Position numbers and translations under genes: made by a program. From an uncultured beta proteobacterium (lineage in GTDB: Bacteria > Pseudomonadota > Gammaproteobacteria > Burkholderiales > Burkholderiaceae_C): a stretch of 7,985 nt of DNA. Each line of letters starts with the position of its first letter. The stretch's first letter is position 1. The notes below the pieces were generated by a model. The model did no database searches. It had not been told where the DNA came from and saw only the letters and a program-made list of their open reading frames with translations. The stretch is taken from positions 1 through 7,985 of the forward strand of contig CAJBVC010000080.1 in assembly GCA_903958915.1 (NCBI GenBank), given 5' to 3'. Below are positions 1 to 7,985 of this stretch, one piece after another.

Positions 1-2909
<2,909 letters not shown>

Positions 2910-2911
2910 AT

Positions 2912-2964
2912 ATAGTAGCTCGCTACGCTTACCAGATGCGCGTTACAAGCACTTTTTGCTTAAA
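2912..2964. repeat. Degenerate Comamonadaceae-type intergenic hairpin repeat, possible terminator
   Basis: The stretch starts ATAGTAGCTCGCTACGCTTA and ends TTTTTGCTTAAA. It resembles a dispersed element I recall between genes of Rhodoferax, Polaromonas and Acidovorax: a GTAGCTGC-TAGCGCTT dyad followed by a T-rich tail ending near TTTAAA. The arms 2918-2928 and 2940-2950 can pair at 8 of 11 positions around an 11-base loop. Five T's follow at 2953-2957, giving a plausible though imperfect plus-strand terminator for the aminotransferase gene. The tail contains the channel gene's stop codon (TAA on the minus strand, 2962-2960). The family assignment is from memory; the dyad and T-run are visible. 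Confidence 0.55.
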
Positions 2965-3982
2965 TTCTCAGGCGTTTTTCAATCAGTGCGCGTCCGCCGG
3001 GACCCGTCATCAGCACCAGGGCTGAGCCGGGCGCGATGGGATGGTCATCCGCCGGATTGAAAAACCATTTGCCATCCTCATGGGTGGCCAGCACCAGGTA
3101 ATCGCGCGAACGCGGCAGCAGTTGTGCCAGGGGCGTTCTTTGCATCCCGGAAGGAGCGATGACTTCCTCGACCCGCAAACCGTCGTCACTGTGCAGCATC
3201 TGGTCCATGAAGCTGACCACGTGCGGGCGCACCATGACCGACGCAATCCGCATTCCGCCAGCAAAGTCGGGCGACACAATTTCATCGGCACCAGCACGGC
3301 GCGCCTTCAGCGTATTGCGCACATCATGCAAGCGCACCACCACCCGGGCATTGGGGTTGAGCATTTTCACCGACAGGGAAATCATGATGTTGTGGCTATC
3401 GTCCCCGGTCACTGCAAAAACGCCCGCCGCATTGCTCAGGCCGGCTTTGTGCAGCGCCACATCATCGGCCGCGTCGTCATGCAGGTACTTGGCATTGGGA
3501 TGCAGTTCGAGCCAGTCCTCCAGCACCTCACGGTTATTCTCGATGACAACGAACGGCCGCTTGGTCTTGAACATTTCACTTGCCACGTTGGAGCCGACTC
3601 GACCGATGCCACACACAATGTAGTGACCGGTGATCTTGGCAATTTCCTTTTCCATGCGCTTTCTCCTGAGACTGGCGTTGAGATCGGAATCGATCAGAAA
3701 AGCTACGAAGTTGGAGAACAGATAGCTGGTGGTACCGATACCAATGATGGCAATGAACACGGTGAAAAGCCGCCCCATCGGATGGCCTTCCAGACTCACC
3801 ACTTCGCCGTAGCCAATCGTGGCCACAGTAATGAATGTCATGTAGAAGCTGTCGATCCAGGTAGCGTTGGGGCTACCAATGTGCCAATAGCCGACCGTAC
3901 CCACCACCGTGACGGCCAATAAAAGCAATGATCCGTAGACCAGCCCGGAAAAATGCCGACTGCGGATGACTCTCTTTTTCAA
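2960..3982 (-). CDS. Two-TM potassium channel with RCK (TrkA-N/TrkA-C) domain
   Basis: Inner-membrane K+ channel of 340 residues with MthK-like architecture. TM1 is at about 13-33, the pore helix and selectivity filter TIGYG at 55-59, TM2 at about 71-98, a basic linker RRKRM at 106-110, the RCK/TrkA-N Rossmann domain from about 119 with GIGRVG at 125-130 and an acidic E148 at the end of the second strand, and TrkA-C at about 262-340. Ligand binding to a ring of RCK domains gates such channels. The start is TTG at 3982, with AGGG nine bases upstream; a TAA lies in frame upstream, and the next ATG (residue 48) would remove TM1. A strong internal ribosome site precedes Met110, which would yield a free 231-residue RCK subunit. 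The gene lies 58 bp downstream of proQ on the same strand. Ion selectivity is predicted from the filter; the gating ligand is unknown. Confidence 0.93.
   Translation of the reverse strand: MKKRVIRSRHFSGLVYGSLLLLAVTVVGTVGYWHIGSPNATWIDSFYMTFITVATIGYGEVVSLEGHPMGRLFTVFIAIIGIGTTSYLFSNFVAFLIDSDLNASLRRKRMEKEIAKITGHYIVCGIGRVGSNVASEMFKTKRPFVVIENNREVLEDWLELHPNAKYLHDDAADDVALHKAGLSNAAGVFAVTGDDSHNIMISLSVKMLNPNARVVVRLHDVRNTLKARRAGADEIVSPDFAGGMRIASVMVRPHVVSFMDQMLHSDDGLRVEEVIAPSGMQRTPLAQLLPRSRDYLVLATHEDGKWFFNPADDHPIAPGSALVLMTGPGGRALIEKRLRI
3653..3667 (-). promoter_or_regulatory. Internal Shine-Dalgarno and ATG (Met110) inside the K+ channel gene
   Basis: On the minus strand AGGAG (3667-3663) sits seven bases before the in-frame ATG at 3655-3653, which is an optimal arrangement. 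Translation from here would give residues 110-340, exactly the RCK plus TrkA-C part without the pore. The arginines carrying the motif are encoded AGG-AGA, while most other arginines in the gene use CGN codons. MthK is known to make its soluble RCK subunit from an internal Met107 at the equivalent place. Confidence 0.55.
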
Positions 3983-4002
3983 ATCGTTGCGCCCTGAAGA
4001 TC

Positions 4003-4032
4003 GTTACCGGTAAATTGTAGACAACCGGTTAC
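4003..4032 (-). promoter_or_regulatory. Two ACCGGT palindromes flanking a -10 hexamer, upstream of the channel gene
   Basis: TTACCGGTAA (4004-4013) is a perfect 10-bp palindrome and AACCGGTT (4023-4030) a perfect 8-bp palindrome; the ACCGGT cores lie 18 bp apart. Between them, on the minus strand, is TACAAT (4019-4014), five of six to the -10 consensus. A start near 4007-4005 would give a leader of about 25 bases before the TTG at 3982. No strong -35 is visible, which would suit an activated or tightly regulated promoter. The whole block also forms a 9-bp inverted repeat with one mismatch, but no U-run follows, so a terminator is less likely. Confidence 0.4.
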
Positions 4033-4040
4033 ATCACTAA

Positions 4041-4733
4041 TCAGGCAGCGTCCCCGCCAGGCTGATGCACAGGAGCGTCCTGCAAAGAACCAGCCACAGC
4101 GAGTTTGACCCCACGCCGGGCCTGCTCCAGGGTGCGTACGACGTCGCGCGGATCCATCCCGTACATGTCCGCAAATGCTTCAAGGGTGTGGCCGCTGCTA
4201 TCGAACGCGCGCAGCAGGGCTTCACCGCGGGCTGCGCGCTCCTGTGATTGCGCCAGCGCCTCGTCGAGCAAGGCATTGGCGGCTGGATCCTTGCCGTGTA
4301 CCAGGGCGGCGTAGTCCATCACAGTATGAGAGGAATCTTCAAAGGCCTGAATGACGCGTTCCAGTAGCTTGGGACGCAAATCTTCCTTGCTACGCAGCTG
4401 CCTGCGACGGAATACTTCCAGCAAGGCCTGGTAGATGTGTTCTGGCGCCATGGGTTCCACCGCCTGCCCCTGCAGATCGTGGCGCTGTTGCCCCGAAGCC
4501 ACCGCCGTCAGGTACCGGGTGGACCGGGTGTGCAAGGCCAGAGCGGCTTTGAGCTGGTTGCGTTCGCACAGGTCCGGGTGGGCTTCGAGCAGGTCCTGGA
4601 AAATACCGCGCTTGAGCGGCAAAAATTCGGTGCCAAACAATTGCGGATAGAGTGCTGCCAGCTTGTCCAGCAGCGGGAACACGTCGACTTTGGCAGGCTT
4701 GGGGGTTTCGACTGAGGGTTGGGATGCGGTCAT
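4041..4733 (-). CDS. ProQ/FinO-family RNA-binding protein with repeated C-terminal extension
   Basis: Cytoplasmic RNA chaperone of the ProQ/FinO family, which binds structured RNAs and 3' hairpins. It has 230 residues. The FinO domain spans about 17-113, with LYPQLFG (28-34), PLKRGIFQDLLEAHPDL (39-55), LKAALALHTRSTRYL (61-75) and HDLQGQAVEPMAPEH (85-99), matching E. coli ProQ motifs such as PLKIGIFQDL and the conserved RYL. Unlike enterobacterial ProQ there is no basic linker plus Tudor-like end. Residues 114-230 are predicted helical and hold two similar units (about 130-159 and 176-205, both AF..SS..HT...A...G.DP). The ATG at 4733 has GGAGG only three bases upstream, which is short, but an in-frame TGA just upstream rules out a longer form. 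The channel gene follows 58 bp downstream and may be co-transcribed. RNA targets cannot be read from the sequence. Confidence 0.9.
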   Translation of the reverse strand: MTASQPSVETPKPAKVDVFPLLDKLAALYPQLFGTEFLPLKRGIFQDLLEAHPDLCERNQLKAALALHTRSTRYLTAVASGQQRHDLQGQAVEPMAPEHIYQALLEVFRRRQLRSKEDLRPKLLERVIQAFEDSSHTVMDYAALVHGKDPAANALLDEALAQSQERAARGEALLRAFDSSGHTLEAFADMYGMDPRDVVRTLEQARRGVKLAVAGSLQDAPVHQPGGDAA

Positions 4734-4920
4734 AGCCCTCCATCATGCCTCATCTCGCTTCCCAAAAGCCCGAACCCATCGCACCAGGGAGCGATTCAAA
4801 GTGATCTGTAAGGGGTACACGGCCGACCTTTGATCCTTCGCGGACGACCGCTACCCGGTTGTTGCTTGCACTTTGGCAAGAACCAACTATCGTTCGATGA
4901 TCTATTGGAGATTGCCAACC
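4734..4920. other. Divergent intergenic region between proQ and the lipoprotein gene
   Basis: This 187-bp gap must carry both promoters. I find no convincing -35/-10 pair on either strand; the nearest on the plus strand is TATCGT (4888-4893) with only a poor -35 about 16 bases upstream. Two small dyads are visible: CTTGC/GCAAG around 4866-4880, and TTGGCAA (4873-4879) with its complement TTGCCAA (4912-4918), the latter enclosing the lipoprotein gene's Shine-Dalgarno. No RNA gene or repeat family is recognised. Confidence 0.5.
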
Positions 4921-5979
4921 ATGACTACAGCCAAGGTATTGAAGTTGGCCATTTCCGCTGTAACTGCAATTGCCCTCCAGGCTTGCGGTGGTGGGGGGAG
5001 TGGCGGCAGTGGCTCGCCCAACAACTCCGTCCCGGATGGTGTGGTGGGCACTGGGCCCGGCATCTTGAGTGCGTCGCCCCTCGATCTCTCAACGCTGGTT
5101 GCAGCCACGCCGCTGGGTATGCTGGCACCCCCTGGGCATGTGCTACCGACCGACCATGTCTACCTCAGCTTTGTGGACTCAACCTTGCCGCCGAGCAGTC
5201 AGGACTGCACGCCACGCAATGTCTATGCCGCGGGAAGCGGTGTGGTGAGTTTTGTGCTGCAGACAGAAGCCGCTGGTGATACCAAGGTAATGGTCCAAAT
5301 GACCACAACCTTCTATTACTACTACGATCACGTGCTGCTGTTACCGGGCGTCAAAGTGGGCAGCAAGGTCAGCGCGGGCGAAAAAATCGCAACGACAACG
5401 GGCCGGTGCCCCTCTATGGATCTCGGTGTTTACGATCTCGACGTGAACCCACCGGGGTTTCTCAACCCCGCGCGCTACGGTGAGCTTGGCGCCCATCCTG
5501 CATCACCCTACAAGTATTTCGCGGAACCTTTGCGTACGAGCTACTACGCCAAGGTCCGGTTGCGCGAAGGGATTCCGAGAGACAAAGACGGCAGGCTCGA
5601 TTGGGGTATCAAAGGCCGCTTGTCCGGGGACTGGTTCCACACCTCGCTACCCGCGAATGCGAATTCCGCAGGTCCCGATGGCTGGCCCAAGACGGTGTCT
5701 TTCTCCTACGACTGGCTTGACCAAACCCCCCGAATATCCATTGGCGGAACCATTGCGAATCCAATGGTGCTGTCCATCAGCAAAACGGATCTTGATCCGA
5801 CCCGGGTGACGCCTGCCAGTGGGCTGCAAGCCTACCGGGACACGCCCGCTGGACCGCAGAACCGTGCCGGCTGGGTGCTGGTCCACATGCTGGCGGATGA
5901 CCGCATCAGGATTGAATACTTCGCTGGCGAAATACGGCCGATAGCCTTTACCGCGGCAGCGCAAGAGTTCATCCGGTAG
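4921..5979 (+). CDS. Exported lipoprotein with degenerate M23 (LytM-like) peptidase fold
   Basis: A 352-residue predicted lipoprotein. The signal peptide (MTTAKVLK, then a hydrophobic stretch) ends in the lipobox LQAC with C22 as the lipidated residue. The next residue is G, so the Lol rule predicts the outer membrane; a Gly/Ser linker follows. Residues about 70-175 look like the duplicated-hybrid-motif fold of M23 endopeptidases: PPGHVLPTDHVY (70-81), NVYAAGSGVVSFV (100-112), then YYYYDHVLLLPGVKVGSKVS (132-151) and AGEKIATTTG, which mirrors the usual YGHL...VKVGQKV.KGQ.IG. The usual zinc-binding H-x-H near the fold's end is replaced by MDLGVYD (166-172), so peptidoglycan cleavage is doubtful. 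Residues 180-352 are unrecognised. I chose the ATG at 4921 because it has GGAG ten bases upstream and starts the signal peptide directly. The gene is convergent with the c-di-GMP gene. Confidence 0.75.
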   Translation: MTTAKVLKLAISAVTAIALQACGGGGSGGSGSPNNSVPDGVVGTGPGILSASPLDLSTLVAATPLGMLAPPGHVLPTDHVYLSFVDSTLPPSSQDCTPRNVYAAGSGVVSFVLQTEAAGDTKVMVQMTTTFYYYYDHVLLLPGVKVGSKVSAGEKIATTTGRCPSMDLGVYDLDVNPPGFLNPARYGELGAHPASPYKYFAEPLRTSYYAKVRLREGIPRDKDGRLDWGIKGRLSGDWFHTSLPANANSAGPDGWPKTVSFSYDWLDQTPRISIGGTIANPMVLSISKTDLDPTRVTPASGLQAYRDTPAGPQNRAGWVLVHMLADDRIRIEYFAGEIRPIAFTAAAQEFIR

Positions 5980-6013
5980 TAGTTTGTTGCTGCGGCAATA
6001 CATCTCTCGAACC

Positions 6014-7985
6014 TTACTTCAGCAACGCCTCAAACTCCCCGATCGGCAGTGGACGACTGAACAGATAACCCTGAAACAGTTGACACTTCATACGCATCAA
6101 CATGTCACGCTGCTCCTGAGTTTCAACACCTTCTGCGATGACTTCAAGTCCGAGTGCATGGCCCATGGCGATCGTCGCACGCACAATGATGGCATCACTG
6201 GTTCGTTCAACCAGTCTGCCCACAAAAGACTGATCAATCTTGAGCTCACTCAGTGGCAATTGCGTGAGGCTTGCCAGCGAAGAATAGCCGGTGCCAAAGT
6301 CGTCCATCGAAAAGCGCACACCCATGGCCTTCAACGAATTCATTTTGCTGATGGCATCGGGCACGTCCAGCATCATGCTTTCGGTGACCTCCAAAACCAG
6401 CTTACTCGGATCAATGGCGCTGGCGTTCAGCGTCTGCTGCACGACTTCCGTAAAGTTATCCTGCCTGTACTGGCAGGCACTTACGTTCACGGCCAGTCGC
6501 AAATGGCGGGCAACCGGCATGTCTTTCCACGTTTTGAGTTGGGCGCACGCGGTTTGCAGAACCCAAATTCCAATCGGAATGATCAGTTCAGTTTCCTCGG
6601 CCAGCGAAATGAACTCACTTGGCGACACCAAACCGCGCTCGGAATGCTGCCAGCGCAGCAAGGCCTCGGCCGCCACGATATGGCCTTGCGAGTTTACTTG
6701 CGGCTGGAAATACAAGATGAACTGGCTCGGGTCCAATGCGTGCCGTAAATCGTTGCCCAATGCAACGAGAGCGATCACTTTTGTCTGTACAGCGGGGTCA
6801 AAGAATCGCAGCCTGTTGCGACCGGCGATTTTGGACTGGTACATAGCCAGATCGGAATGCTGAATCAGATCTATGGCTGACACCTCACCCGTAAACATGT
6901 CGAGTCCAATGCTGGCGGTGCAGTGAAACTCATAATCGCTGAACTTGTACGGCTGAGAAAGTGCGACCAGTATCTTTTCTGCGACGATTTGTGCTTGCGC
7001 AGCGGATTCCAGTGACTGCGCATCCAGACCCTCCAGCAGCACGACAAATTCATCTCCGCCCAAACGCGCCACACTGTCCCCAGCGCGGACTGCACCGCGC
7101 AAACGTCGCGCCGCCTCAATGAGAACAAGGTCGCCAGCCTCATGGCCGCGCGTGTCATTGATTACCTTGAAGTGATCCAGATCTACGAACAGAATCGCGC
7201 CATAGAGGCCACTTCGCTTGCTCACCGCCAGCGCCTGTGTCAATCGGTCCAGCAGCAGGCGCCGATTCGGCAACTGGGTAAGCGGGTCAAAATACGCCAG
7301 TTGAACCAGCTTCGCCTCAGCCGTCTTGCTGGCTGTAATATCGAAAAAGCTGCCGATGTAATGGGTTACAGCACCGACACCATCCACCACCGCTGCGATG
7401 CTGAGCCACTCAACGAATTCAGTACCATCTTTGCGCTTGTTCCGGACTTCTCCCTGCCATCGGCCATTTTCTTTGATTGACGCCCACATAGTCTGATAGA
7501 ACGCCGTATCGTGGTATCCGGAACTCAGCAGGCGGGGCGTCTTGCCTACAGCGTCTACGGCACTAAAGCCTGTGAGCTCGGTAAACGCGTGATTAACCTG
7601 CAGGATGACTTCGTCTTTGTTGGTGATGCACATGCCACTTAGAGACTCAAAGGCTGTCGCTGCCACCAGCTGGTTGACATTGCGTTGCCTAGTCTCGCGC
7701 ATGTCAAATAGCACGGCACGTCGCTTTAGAAGTTTCCCGGTCGCATCGACAAACCCAACTGAGTTCAGTGCGACAGGCATGCTGGTTCCATCTCGGCGCA
7801 GCAGATCAAGCTCCATGTCAACAATGACATTCTGCAGACCTGGTGAAGGCAAACACTTGATCAGTAGCCGTTGACTCGCGGGTGTCAGAAACTCTGTGAA
7901 CTTTCTAAGCCCGACAACCTCTTCGCGCGCGTAACCCAACCAAGACAGTTCGAGCGAATTGATGTGAAGATAGGTGCCCCCTGCA
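6014..7985 (-). CDS. PAS-PAS-GGDEF-EAL cyclic-di-GMP turnover protein (N-terminus off window)
   Basis: Dual-domain c-di-GMP enzyme; the reading frame runs open to the window edge, so the start is missing. 656 residues are visible, numbered here from the first complete codon. Residues 1-100 are the rest of a PAS domain (LELSWLGYAREEVVG, then LRRDGTSMPVALN). A second PAS domain is at about 108-220 (GRWQGEVRNKRKDGTEFVEW, ending FFDITASK). The GGDEF domain is at about 228-395, with an intact GGDEF at 309-313 and the inhibitory I-site RAGD at 300-303. The EAL domain is at about 420-655, with EALLR (440-444), NVS (500-502), E532 in EVTES, DDFGTGYSS (561-569), K582, EGVET (618-622) and QGYLFSRP. All expected metal and catalytic residues are present, so both synthesis and hydrolysis are possible. 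A TTG at 7939 is not a start, because PAS sequence continues upstream of it. No membrane segment is visible in this part. Confidence 0.95.
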   Translation of the reverse strand, partial: AGGTYLHINSLELSWLGYAREEVVGLRKFTEFLTPASQRLLIKCLPSPGLQNVIVDMELDLLRRDGTSMPVALNSVGFVDATGKLLKRRAVLFDMRETRQRNVNQLVAATAFESLSGMCITNKDEVILQVNHAFTELTGFSAVDAVGKTPRLLSSGYHDTAFYQTMWASIKENGRWQGEVRNKRKDGTEFVEWLSIAAVVDGVGAVTHYIGSFFDITASKTAEAKLVQLAYFDPLTQLPNRRLLLDRLTQALAVSKRSGLYGAILFVDLDHFKVINDTRGHEAGDLVLIEAARRLRGAVRAGDSVARLGGDEFVVLLEGLDAQSLESAAQAQIVAEKILVALSQPYKFSDYEFHCTASIGLDMFTGEVSAIDLIQHSDLAMYQSKIAGRNRLRFFDPAVQTKVIALVALGNDLRHALDPSQFILYFQPQVNSQGHIVAAEALLRWQHSERGLVSPSEFISLAEETELIIPIGIWVLQTACAQLKTWKDMPVARHLRLAVNVSACQYRQDNFTEVVQQTLNASAIDPSKLVLEVTESMMLDVPDAISKMNSLKAMGVRFSMDDFGTGYSSLASLTQLPLSELKIDQSFVGRLVERTSDAIIVRATIAMGHALGLEVIAEGVETQEQRDMLMRMKCQLFQGYLFSRPLPIGEFEALLK

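Noticed and set aside
3041..3922. Open frame of 293 codons on the plus strand opposite the K+ channel gene
   Set aside because: Histidine-rich, low-complexity composition typical of an antisense shadow; no ribosome site or recognisable domain.
4873..4920. Longer N-terminal form of the lipoprotein starting at 4873 or 4897
   Set aside because: It would put a non-hydrophobic stretch ahead of the signal peptide; the ATG at 4921 has a spaced GGAG and gives a normal lipoprotein signal sequence.
5989..6000. Small hairpin TTGC-TGCG-GCAA between the convergent lipoprotein and c-di-GMP genes as a terminator
   Set aside because: Only four stem base pairs and no T-run on either side.
5984..6748. Open frame of 254 codons on the plus strand opposite the EAL domain
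   Set aside because: Shadow of a strongly conserved EAL domain; no supporting motif or start signal.
7937..7939. TTG as the start codon of the GGDEF-EAL gene
   Set aside because: The frame stays open to the window edge and the 15 upstream residues continue a typical PAS motif, so the gene starts outside the window.

Overview
The window looks like ordinary chromosomal DNA of a betaproteobacterium (Burkholderiales, most likely Comamonadaceae such as the Rhodoferax/Polaromonas group). Reasons: high GC content, proteins that closely resemble Pseudomonas/Burkholderiales families as I recall them, and a degenerate intergenic hairpin repeat of a type I associate with Comamonadaceae genomes. The assignment rests on pattern recognition, not on a search. 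I see no RNA genes, CRISPR arrays, transposases or phage genes.

Layout: (1) 1-1606, minus strand: the start of a branched-chain 2-oxoacid dehydrogenase (bkd) operon, with a complete E1-alpha gene and the first third of E1-beta overlapping it by an ATGA. E2 and E3 would lie beyond base 1. (2) 1764-2909, plus strand: a YbdL-type PLP-dependent methionine aminotransferase, divergent from bkd across a 157-bp gap. (3) 2910-2959: a degenerate hairpin repeat between convergent genes, running into the stop codon of the next gene. (4) 4733-2960, minus strand: a ProQ/FinO RNA-binding protein with an unusual repeated C-terminal extension, then after 58 bp a two-TM potassium channel with an RCK (TrkA) domain. 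The gap carries two ACCGGT palindromes flanking a good -10 hexamer. (5) 4921-5979, plus strand: an exported lipoprotein with a degenerate M23 (LytM-like) fold. (6) 7985-6014, minus strand: a PAS-PAS-GGDEF-EAL cyclic-di-GMP protein, cut by the right edge of the window.

How genes may work together: the aminotransferase makes 2-oxo acids (notably 4-methylthio-2-oxobutyrate from methionine) that branched-chain dehydrogenases can oxidise, so the divergent pair may be a functional unit. proQ and the channel could share a transcript. The lipoprotein and the c-di-GMP gene are only convergent neighbours.

No clearly new multi-gene system is present. The most interesting signals are a consensus Shine-Dalgarno and ATG inside the channel gene exactly before the RCK domain (as known for MthK), the tandem repeat in the ProQ C-terminus, the operator-like palindromes before the channel, and the apparently metal-site-deficient M23-like lipoprotein.
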